Origin: Zonotrichia leucophrys gambelii
Taxonomy: Eukaryota; Chordata; Aves; Passeriformes; Passerellidae
NCBI RefSeq assembly: GCF_028769735.1
Contig: NC_088172.1
Coordinates: forward strand, 71,138,631 to 71,202,630
DNA length: 64,000 bases
Reading direction: 5' to 3'
Positions within the stretch are counted from its first letter, which is position 1. The number at the start of each line of letters is the position of its first letter. A model generated the notes under the pieces. That model ran no database searches. It worked only from the letters and a program-made list of their open reading frames with translations, and had not been told where the DNA came from. Shown here piece by piece: positions 14,601 to 26,600 of the stretch. A program made the position numbers and the translations under genes.

Positions 14601-17600
14601 CTGTATGCAATTTTTTTTTCTGTGTTTCTGATTTCTTGGGAAAAGATACTTCAGGTATTAATTTATTCATCTGCTTTTGTGTGATCTGTCAGCTTCAGTT
14701 TAATCTTGCTGTTGCATTGCCCAGCTGTGTCAAGGTTGAGGGATTTCAGAGATAATTTTGAATTCTCAGATGGGGATGAATCCTACCCTTCAGTAAATCT
14801 GATTCTTAAATAATCATTATCTGGGATTTTACCATGACAAATTAAATCTGAGACTTTGGACATAAGATGCAGGTCCTTGCTTTGAAGTTCTTCCCCTGTA
14901 TGTACCTGTAAAGCAATGAAATACATAGTTAATAAAATCTTAGACTCATTTGAGAGTGCCACTGCAGAGACATGCCCTACCACTACAGCAAGTTTCTGAA
15001 CATGTGATATGTTATGAATCATCAATATTGCAATGAATAGCAGAGCATTTCTGCTAATATTCAGTATTTCAGTATTATCTACCAATGTGATGTTTTTAAG
15101 AACTAATTGTCCCTAACTATCTCTTCAGAAAGGGGTACAGTAATGTACAAATAAATTGCTGTTACAGGTGCTCCTAAAAATCCAAAGCTGGATTTTAAAT
15201 TCAGAGAACATGACAAAGCTAACCCATCTGTACAAGATGCTTTCATTGCTTGACTTCATTGTGCAAGTGTCCATATAAATGTTGTGTTTGTTCATGTCTC
15301 TGTATCCTGAACTAGCAGCTTTCATTTATGGAGTAGCACTTCTTTATCCACTCCAATCCTTTCCTGCATGGTAGAGAATACTAACTTCTATTTGTTCATT
15401 TGTCCAATGCCTGTATGAAGTCCTGTGATCAGCAATTCATACTCATGGTTACCTCGACTCTTACCTTTTTCTAGTGCTGACAATTAAAAAAAAATTATAA
15501 AACTATTTTCTCTGGTTACTGTGCACTTTATTGAAGCAAAATGAAAGGCTGTTGTTCCTATTTCAAGTTTATTGTAAGTTTAGCTTGCAGATAATGTAAT
15601 CTGGCTGCCAAATGTGAATCAGGTATGATTAGCGAAAGCTTAGTATTTATTTTTAAGTTTCAGTTTTGAATCATATGGAGAATTAAGTTGAAAAATCACG
15701 TGAATCAGTCTTTAAATATATTTGCTTTCAAGAGTGGCAGACACTTTTCCCATTTTTGGTTTCTTTCATCTCACTGACATTTTTGCTGGATTATTTTCTT
15801 CTAAAAATGACAGCATTAGCCTACCTCATTTCATGGTTTCAGTTTTTTACCTAGTGCTTTGACTGTAAATTGAAGAATGGTTTTCACTTGGTAATGAAGA
15901 TTATTAATTTATTACTTAAAAGAATTTTTTTTTTTGTATATTGGTTTTTAGAGTACCTAACAAGATTAAATTTTCCAGATTGCTAGCCAATACACTTAAG
16001 TTTGCCTTTTCTTTTTCCTTCCTTTGCACATTCTTGACAAATGTTCACTTTAGTTGGCTCTGGTTTTTTTTCCTCTAGTCTTCTGGATAGATTAATCATC
16101 TTCATAAAATTGTAATAGATTTTAGGTAAGAGTGACTGAACTACAAAATCATTGCATTTAATGTTAAGTACTGATTTGGAGGTTTTAGACTTTGCAGTAG
16201 GCTCTTGTTTGATTTCTTACAGCTTTGAACAAGAGAAGTACCTGTCATTGCTGTCATTGCTGTCTTTAGTTTTCAATTTGTTTTCAATTCATTTTCAGTT
16301 TTGTATAGACACAAGTATTATTATAACTGGCAAATCCAGATCAGGTGCCAATTTTGGGGTTGGCATCCCACCAAAGTGCTTTTCAGGCCTTGGGTTACCT
16401 CACAGTTGTGCTTTGGTGGAGAGAGACAGAAGGAGGTTGTGTGCTGTGTGAGTAACCAGCCTCAGAGCTTGTGAGACTGGTGGGCAGAGTGATGTGGTGC
16501 AGCCAGGTGGGTGATGTGTCAGGACTAGAATCTGTTTCCAGCTCTGCTGCTGGTCTCCTAGCTGGGACTGCCTTCCGTCTGCTTTCCAGTTTATGAAGGG
16601 CCCTTCTTGGACTCCTTTTGGAAGGACATTTTTGAATGAATGTCAAGCAAATATAGAATTTTATCTTGCCAGGACTGGAATTCACTGTTAGGCCATCTGA
16701 GGTGTCTTTGTGGCTTTTGCAGCTGTGGCACAGAACCCATGCTGCTGGTACGGCAGCTGGAGGGCAGGCAGGTTCCCTCCAGCACCTGATTGGCATTAGG
16801 TGCCTATGTTGAGGCAACCAAATTCCTCTCCAGATATCTGTACATCTTGTACCCGTTTTGCTGAGACTTTCTTGGCCAGTCCTCAGAAAACCTGCCAGAG
16901 CTGCTAACTGTGCAGTCCTGCCCCATCCTTGTACCAGCTCGAGCATTTGTCTGTTCCCTCACCCAGCCAAATTGGCTCAGTAAACTGGCAAAGAAACTGA
17001 CTTGTCTCCCTGAGCAAGGCAATATGTCATTAGTAAGAAAGATGATGAGACTAAACCTGATGTTTCTTGTGGCTCCTTTCTCCTTGTTTAAAATCTTTAG
17101 AACCTTTTAATTTATGTATATTTTTATTGTTAAATCCAGATGTAACAAAGCTTAAGAAAAAGCACTTCTGTTCTTAAGCCTCCTCTTTCACCTCCAGTCC
17201 CCAGGATAAAATGTTTCTTGAAGTGGCTCAAAATAGTTCTCTCATCTTTGCAGTTAAAGATACAAATTATTTGGAATTATCTTTAGATTTCAACATGGTA
17301 AACATCAATACAATTATGTGTTTTCTTAGTTTTCCATAACCATCATCAGCATTGGTTATGGAAAGGTAAATTTAACTCATGACATTGTTATGACTGACAG
17401 TGAAAAAGTTTGTTCAGCATTTTGTGTCAATATTTGTTCAGAGGAGCAATATTGAAGTAACTTATTTTATTAAAAGGCTTTATTTTGGATCATCTACAAT
17501 GCATTTATTGCCAAATAATTGTGTTTGTATACACGATACCTTATTGCCTGCTAGTTAGATTCTTAGTAGTAGAAGTAGCCAAGTCCTTTTTGCCTTTCTT

Positions 17601-20600
17601 TTTTTCTATTCTGGCAAACTTTACTTGTCATGCATTATTACAGAGCTTGTGTTGCCTTAGCTGGGTAAGTTAGGTTGTGTTCCTTTCTGTGCTTCCAGAG
17701 ACTTCTCTGTTTCTCTCAGATCTTTTCTTTAGAGGTGTTATGTCAGTAGTACTTTGGATATTCAGGGACTGCACCTTGGTGAGTCAAGCCGAACTTTGTA
17801 AGTGAATGAGCCATAGATCAAATTTTAAACACTTAACTGTATTAATTGAATTACCAGTGCTTTTAAAGTGTGTAATTTGACAGACATGAGATTATTTCAG
17901 ATTTGCATAGAATTTATCACTGTGGATGCAACATTACTCGTATGAAATATGTCTACCTTGGTTCTCATTTTGAAGGGTCTGGTTAGTGTTAAGTGGACTG
18001 TTGTTTGAGAGCAGGCTATTGTGAAAAGTGGGTGAGGTAATTTGACATCTTCTGAAAATGCCAAACTAAATTTTTGATTTCTTCCTTTTGTTGTGCCTTC
18101 CAGCTTAATTACAAGTTTGGCATTTTTTTTTATTAGATAGCCAACAATAAGGATGCATTGAGAAAGACTTGGAACCCCAAGTTTACGTTAAGAAGTCACT
18201 TTGATGGAATAAGAGGTCTCGCTTTTCATCCAGTTGAACCAGTCTTAATAACAGCTTCAGAGGACCATACATTAAAAATGTGGAATTTACAAAAAACAGC
18301 CCCAGCAAAAAAGTAAGAATTTTTCTTTATTTTCTTCAAAACCAATTTTAATTTATGAAGGAAAACCAAAATCTAGATACTACTTCACTGAATGGCCCTT
18401 ACAGTTCATGCAAAGTGTTCCCTGAATTTAAGACTGGGAAAACAAGCTCTTAGAGAAGGGTGGAGATGCCTAAAGAATGCCAGAAAAAATCCATGTGTGT
18501 TTGTGAATGTGTTTTGTTTGTGAAGATGAAAACCATTCATGTTTTTATATTTTCCTTGTAGATAACATGACAAATTAATTTACTAGTGAAAATATTTGGA
18601 TGCAGCCTGTTAGTGTGCTTGCATGTGTATATAAATGTATAGGATGCATTTATATATATATGCATATGTATGTATACACATACATGCATATACATGGGAC
18701 AGCTTGAAACTCTGAGATGTTGCCAGGTTCCTTTGTTAACTGTCTCTTGCAAATTGCTGGGAATTTGCAGAAATCAGAGGAAATTCGTAATGGGGCTGAT
18801 GTGGTTAAGGGAGTACGTCACACTTTTGAGGAGAACTGGGCATAACACAGTCCTCCCTTGGATTGATAAAATCCAGAGCGGAAATTTTGAAGCGCTTCAG
18901 TGTTGATAGAAAAACTTTGAGTCCAAAACTCCTTTGCTCCAATAAGAACAATTAATGATACATTCCATGTGATGCTGATGTCTCTCCACTCCTGTTCCAT
19001 TGGTGTACCTAGCTGCTTGTTTGATGGGTCTCTGAAGTACCTTGAAGGTCTTCAAACGAAAATCCAAACAACCAATCCTGTCATGTTTTGAAAGACTGCA
19101 AATAGTTCCTAGACCCGTGAAAAATCATGTTGGGAGAGGAAGTTGTGGGAGAAACAGTGCAAAAGATGTAGCAGGGATTTTAAGAATTTAGCAATTCCGG
19201 CAAATTTTTCTGAAGTATTATGTAAGATGGTACACATATTAACATTTTTTTCGTACTTCATTTAGGAGTGCTTCTCTTGATGTAGAGCCAATATATACCT
19301 TCCGAGCACATAAGTAAGTATTTCCTGAGAAATACTGTCATATTTTGAGAAAGATAAGATTTTTAAACAGAAACAGATTTTTTTTAAAAAGTGATTTCCG
19401 CCTTATCACGTGACGCTTTTAGTTCCTATGTTGTTTAGAATATCTCCATGTGTTCTGCTTCCTTCTGCATAGTTATTTATGTCTGAAGTCAGATATACCA
19501 TCATTTTAAAATGAAAACCTACAAATGATACTGTTCAAATTTGTTCAGGTGTTCTGTTCATCATTGCAGCTTTTGCCTTTTTGACACATACTTGCATATG
19601 CGGAATGAAACTGAAGAAGAATGAATGCAGTGAATTTAAATCTACTGAGATGATTTCATGAAAGCCCCTTAAATCTTTTGAAAAGAGAAAAAATGTGTTT
19701 ATGTGAAATATGAAATCCTAGAGTTTAAAGTGTGGTGTTTTTCACATTTCATGTGCATAATGATTAATTGTCCTGATTGCAGTTGTGTTACCAGATATTG
19801 TGGAGGGCATTTTTATGCGAAATCTTGTAGCATATGATTTCATTATGCAGCATTTTTGTTGCAATCCATGTAGCAAGTGAATTGTATCTAACATGGAAAT
19901 TCTTAAGATGGACACTGCATTGCATGTGATGAAAATGTTAACGGTCAGTGTTTCTTTGGGGCTTTCTTCCAGTGGGCCAGTGCTCTGTGTGGTGATGAGC
20001 AGTAATGGTGAGCAGTGCTACAGTGGGGGAACAGATGGCCTCATCCATGGCTGGAACACCACCAACCCAAACATTGACCCCTATGACTCTTATGGTACGT
20101 TGCTGTCGCACGCAGCAGTGACATGATAAGTTTAGTGACAGCCACGTTATGTCACTAAAATAGTATAACGTGTAGATAATGCTTCTGTGAGAGTTTAAAA
20201 CAGCAGATTGAATGTTATCTTCAATTACTTAAGTAACCTCTTGTTTTAATGCTGATACTGCTTGATGGCAAGATAAAATGTCATTTTCTTAAAAAAAGCC
20301 TCAGTCTCATCATAATTTTTAGAAACAGCTAGTCTAAAGTGCAGGTTTTAGAAGTACAGGACTAAACCTGATCCTTTGGAAAGTACAGGAAATGTGTATT
20401 TTAGTGTTCTTTTCTTTGACAAATTTCTGTGGAGTTGAGATAAAAAGGTTTTATAATCTGACACCAAAGCTGTTAATGTTGGCTAGAAACAGCTAAAAAG
20501 GCCCAGTTCAGTAAAATTTACTAGATTTGAGTGGATGTCAGCCTTGTGTCTGGGTTTTATGATTTATTTTGCTCTTGTGGTAGCTGCAGATGCAATTGGT

Positions 20601-23600
20601 CTCAAAGCTAGCTTCTGCATAAAAGGGACTGCTGTGGCATTAATAGCAGTTTGAAAGTGAATTTTAACAATGAAGTGTGTTTTGCCAAAGTCAATACTGT
20701 CCCTTCTGCTGAAGCATTTTGTTTCTTTAGTTGAAAACTGGATAATTGAATGTCACATATGCTGCTGAAATTCAAGCACCTTAATGCCAGAATAACTAAG
20801 ACGTCTGTATTGATATGATGTGATTGATCTTGGGATTTTTTATCAATTATCTTCCAGAGGTTGGTGCCTAAACATAGGCTAAGATACAGCTATTGACTTA
20901 ATTCAGATGTTGTTTTGAAATGTGTTTTGTTGTGTTTGGTTCACAGATCCTTCTGTTCTAAGAGGTGCTTTTGTAGGCCATACAGATGCAGTGTGGGGTC
21001 TGGTTTACAGTGGAGCTCACCAGCGTTTGCTGTCCTGTTCAGCAGACGGCACCATACGTTTGTGGAAAGCTACAGAAATTGCTCCAGCTCTCAATATCTT
21101 TAATGATAATCAAGGTACAGAAAATTGCCCTACCCTGAAGTTCATGAACATCACTGTTCAAACTGACATAATTTTGGCTACTGAATAGAAATACTTCCTG
21201 TGCTTCTTTCTGAGTTTTGTATCTTTATGAATGTTTTTGGGAAGAGTAAATTTTGTGACCCTTCTCTGACATTACCTGAATATTTACCTACATTCAGGGG
21301 GACAGTTAAATACATCTGAAAGCCAACTGCTGCAGATGATCTGCTGATGTTCCTAGTGCCATGGAGGATAGTGTATTAACTCCATAATTCACATTCAGAC
21401 TTGAGTTTCCACTAGTCCTTGCTTTTGGTTTGTCCAGAATAAAAAGCCCTTTCTTCCTCAGTGGAGGTTTGGAGTAACCAGTGTTTCATCTTAGGCCAGT
21501 GTCATTGTACCTTCCAGATTTGTTCCTTGTGCCTCTAACACAGAGATTCCAATTGAATTTCTGAGTTTGCAGATCCTAGCAATTCTAAACAGGGCTAATT
21601 GAAAATCACAATAACCTAGCAATTCTAAACAGGGCTAATTGAAAAAAACATACTCCTTTAGAGTTAGTTACTGAAATGTCATGCACAAGTGAAAATCCCA
21701 CTGGTTAGAATCTAATTTCTGGAAGTTGCTGTCTGTCTGAGCCAGAGTGCTCCAGAACTAGCCCATTGACGTGGCCAAACTCTCTTACAGCTGATAGTCA
21801 TTAAAGACAGCCCATGAGCTGAGACTGTCCCATATCTCTTCAGAAATACTTTGAGGCAAAATAAACTTTGTTACAGCTGGACAGACATGTCAAATTATAG
21901 TGTAAAGCTGCTCAGATATGCCATTGCTTGTTATTCGAAACACACTGAGCAAAATAGAAATATTGATGTATTTTAGCTTTAGCAAAACTGTATTTCTAAA
22001 GGTATGCAGGCTTGTTATTGCCAACTTGTCTATCTGCCTGCTTTGAAAACTTCCTGGTAGAGTTTTGGAGTTTGTTACTGTGAGTTGTTTTCGTTTTAAT
22101 TATTAAACTAAGGGGGAAGGAGGAGTAGTCTTCCCTCACAGAGGCAATATATTATAATATTAGGGCTTTTTTTTTTGTATTCTAAACTGGAATGAAGCCC
22201 AGTTGTGAAATCCAAAGACTGAAAGCTCAGTTTTCCAAATAGCTTATTGATAACCTTTAACAAACCCCTAAAATATCTGTCACTCATTATTCAAGTCATT
22301 CAGATTAACCATTGTAGGCTTACCAGGAAGCTGCAGATTCCTGCTTACCAGGAAACGGGCATGGCAGTGGTAGGAAAGGTCACTTGAAAAACAATGTGAT
22401 TTTTTTCTCACAGCAATCCTTTTTGGCTTTTTTTTGGATACTTGTAGACTTCCAACTATTGCCATTCCTGAGGTCCTGTGTCTCAGAAGGACATTTCTCC
22501 CATGAATCTCTAGAGAGTTTACAGGGATGTGATGGTATTCCTGTGTTATCTGAATCCATGATCCAACATTAGGTTGTTTAAAATTCAGTTTCTCACTCTC
22601 TGTCTTCTCCTCCTCCTCCTGACGTCTGTTGCAACTGGTGGTGTTCTTTCACATAGCAGGTGGTGAACAGGACATTTGAAGAGAAAAATCCTAAGGAATA
22701 TATCCTATGCCCAAGCTTTGCTGATTTGACCTTCTGTCCTGTAGTGCGCAGATAGCTACAGTATAAGGAGATCAAATATATACCACAATAGGCAGGAGCT
22801 TTGAAATACAAGTTTATAATGAATTTATGTAATCGTACATGATGGCAGTTCCAGTGTGCAAAATCTGCACCTGGAGAACTTTGGTGTTTTATTAAGCTCT
22901 GATTTTGTCTAAGTTAATTATAACAACATTAATTATCTGTCATGTCACTTGTTGTACACTTCAATTTCATGTCCTTTTACTAAAAACAATGGAGTTTGGT
23001 GGAGTTTCTTTTGAGAATTGCTGTTACAGTTAAAGGAAGGAGAAGGGGACAGGGAGTTCTTGCTTTCTTAAATTTAAAGGAGATTTCTGCATAGCTGCAG
23101 TTCCAGATACAGCATCTTAGTAAAGAAAGTTGTTGATACACATGTCCAAAAAAATAGGATTAAAATAGTTATCATACAGGGAAAGCCATTTAGATTGGTA
23201 TAATTTATATTTTAGAATGCAACATTTCCTTTGATAATTGGGGTCCTTTTGGTGTTGAAGTGCTTGCTTTTTTTGTAAGGATTTTTTTTGTTTAATTTTT
23301 TTTTTCATTTTCTTTACACCATCTTCTCTACATTGTTTTCTAGAAATGGGAATCCCTTCATCAGTAGACCTTGTGAGCAGTGACCCAAGCCTCATGGTAG
23401 CATCATTTAACAGTGGACACACTAGCATTTTTAACATGGAGACACGGCAGCGAATTCTTACCCTGGAGTCCACTGTGGATACTAGTATGTATCAAAAGCC
23501 CCAAACCAACTAAAGGAAAAAAAAATGCTTGTTTAAGATGGATACTCTTGATAATCTTTTCAGTGCTTCCAAAGAATTAAGCAGTGTCATGAGAAATTAT

Positions 23601-26600
23601 AAGAAGGATAATGTTAGAAGCTGTGTTCTGATATATAACAGTAAATTGTTACTACTACAACAGACCTCATAGGTTTTGCAGTAGCAGAAGAATGTGTATA
23701 CTTCTGAAATAAGATAGAAACAAGCTCACGCTCTGAATTCCTCTTCAAGGGAATGAGAGGAAATGCTACTCTTCAAGTAGCATGAGAAAAAACACAACTT
23801 TCTTTAATAAGGCTTTGTGATTTTTGCAGATTCAATATATCCATTTTCTCTTCAGTCCCAAACCGCAAAAGAGGCAAAAATTTAATGTTAAATTTATTTA
23901 AAAATTAGGAGTGTGTGTCAATTGTTTTTATTTTTTTACAGAGGTATCCGTGTTCTAAGCTTTATTGCACTCTTGTCTCATTTGGACGTGGGCTTTAGTT
24001 GAAATTTTCGCTGAAGGAGGAAAGCAAAGCTCCAGTGAAAGAGCATTAATTCACAGGGTCTCCTTGTGATCCATATAATGCCTTGGATCATGTCAGTGAC
24101 CAATACTAGAAGTTTCAGAGGATGCTGTTAAGAGCCTGCTGTTAGTACATTATTTTACAATGACTTTACAAAAGAGACCAGAATGAGCAGAAGCATAAGG
24201 GTTCATATTCAGGCCACAATGGTAAAACACTGAGTCTTTTAAAATTTTGGTAATTTTTCCCTCACTCTTAGGGATTTATGTCACTGAATTCTACTATTTA
24301 ATTATATTTTTAAAAAGCACTAAGCCATTCTTGTTGGCTTTGCTTGTGTGTTTTAAAATATTGAAATGACTGTAATTTTATAAGAGCAAATGGAAAGTTC
24401 CATATCTCTTCTTTAGGTTATTCTTTACTGTGCTGGGTGTCTTCTTTTAACCCACATCTTTGTTCCTGTCTAAAAAAACAGTTCTAAATTAGTTAAAGCA
24501 ATTCAGTGGAAGCCACCTTTCTTCTTCCCTCCCTTTCTCCCTTCTGTTTTTTGCACCTACTCCTTGCTGTAATTCCATAATGTTCCTTTAGGAAAAGAAG
24601 ACCCTGATATGGCAACTAGCAGTCCCTGTTTAGTATCTTTGGTTATGTAACAGTACTATAAAGCTTACATGTATTTTAAAGAAATAAATTATTATTTCTA
24701 CAAGAACTAGACAAGAGGAAAATGTCACCTGAAATGCCCTACACACTATTTAGGGACTCTTCTGCTCAGCATAAGCCTCTGCTTGGCATTTTCAAACCAT
24801 GAGGATGGCTGGATGTGGTGAAGGTTCATGTGCTTTTAGTAATTTTAGGAGTGTTTATGAATATGAATGTGGAATTTTTTTCCTGAATTTATACTTTCAT
24901 AATTTCTAAGTGTCCTGTGGATGCTGACACTGTCTTATGGTTCAGATTTTTATAGAAAGGTGTAAAACCATTTTAATAGGAAGTGAACCTTCTATTTTGT
25001 TTATTTTAGTAAGGATTTAGATTAAATTGTGTGAATGTTCTTTGGAAGCAATTTAGCTAAATACAGTCAACATGAAAGACAATATCTGTATTTTGATTTC
25101 CTGTGTAATGACTATGTGAGGGTTTTTTCATAATCTATAGCTTTTAAGACACCTCTTGCATTAACATGTGCATCATACCAATGCCTGGATCTCTAACCAG
25201 AAAATTCCTATACTTTTTTTCTCTGTGTGTATATATACATCTATATATATGCATGCTATTTCAGAATTACTGAAGGCTAGGAAATTTGCTCTCCTATGAA
25301 TAATCGAGCATCCTTTTTTCAATAATAATTTTAATACATATACATCAGATAATAAGGGGTAGATTTTGTTTGCTTCAAACATATTGCCTGCAGTGTTTAT
25401 TTACCTGTCCTGTGTGTTATGAAGAAAGTTTCACTTGTCAAGAGGAGGAATGTGTATGAATGAGGTGTTTTCATTCAGTTTTTGCTTTTACATTTTTGCC
25501 TGATATGCCTATCTAAAACCATGTCCAAAAGCTGGACCTTATTTGGCATACATATGTTTTATGTAAGTCTCTGTCTTGTGTAGTTTGGAAAGTATTTTAG
25601 AGGAAAGCGTGTAACATAAGGTGCTAGCTGAGAGTTGCCAGGATATGTAAGAAGTATTTTGCAAATCAGATTGACTACATATTTTTTTCTTTGTAGCAGT
25701 CTTTCAAAGAACTTAGTAACTTACTTATGCTGATGTGTGTGGGTTTTTTCTTAGCAGTCAGTTCTTCCTGTCAGATAAACAGAGTCATCAGCCATCCAAC
25801 TCTTCCAATCAGTATCACTGCTCATGAAGACAGACACATCAAATTCTACGACAACAACACAGGTATGCATCTTTCCAGCAGATCTTAGCCATAGCCATTG
25901 TGTAATATAAATTGTATTCCCAGATTTGCTATGATCAGTATTACTCACACAAATGCTGAGGGATGTCAAGAATTGGATAGCCTCTGAAGCAGAAATCTCT
26001 CATCAACAGTAGAGTATAAAGATTGCCAGCTCATTTAAAGCTTTGTTGGCAAAGTGATAAGGAACTTGGATCTCTCTGTCCATTCTTTTAGAATGCCCTA
26101 TGTATGGGGTTTATAAATATTTAACATAAAATGAATCTTTTTCAAAATCTTCATGTTCTTATGTTTATGTTTCTTCTATTGATTGTCTGTATTATTTTGC
26201 TTTTGAGAACAGGAACCTCTGGCACTCCTTTAGTGCTTCCTAGACCTCTGCTACATTTGACCCATGAGTTCTTATTTTTAACATGAAATGATTGCTGTGA
26301 TTATAATAAGCTGTGATAAAACATTAATTCTCTCTGAGACAACTAACACTATCCCCTATTCCCAGGTAGTTTATGTTCATTGCTTCTAGTATGCTCAGCC
26401 CCTGCCTTCCTACCTATTCAAGATATTACCTGAGAACTCCATTAATGTGCTTAAGGGGCAGATATTTAAAATGCACAGTGATTGCAGTGTCAGCGTGGCT
26501 TAAAGCAAAGGTCTCATAAACATTGGTCATACTGCTACTGTGGTTCTTGGGAGCTGTAAACATTCAAAAACTGACTTCTATAATTTTAATGATTCAGTCA

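Larger units (their letters stand above)
13772..18136 (+). other. STRN: STRN intron with old CR1 copy
   Basis: A 4.4-kb intron. It contains a degraded CR1 (about 14040-14465), a GC-richer stretch near 16330-16960 with long but unrecognised open frames, and a perfect 11-bp inverted repeat at 17331-17364. Confidence 0.8.

Noticed and set aside
16395..16946. 183-codon minus-strand frame in a STRN intron
   Set aside because: No domain, signal or splice logic was recognised, and the patch is GC-richer than its surroundings, which lengthens chance frames.
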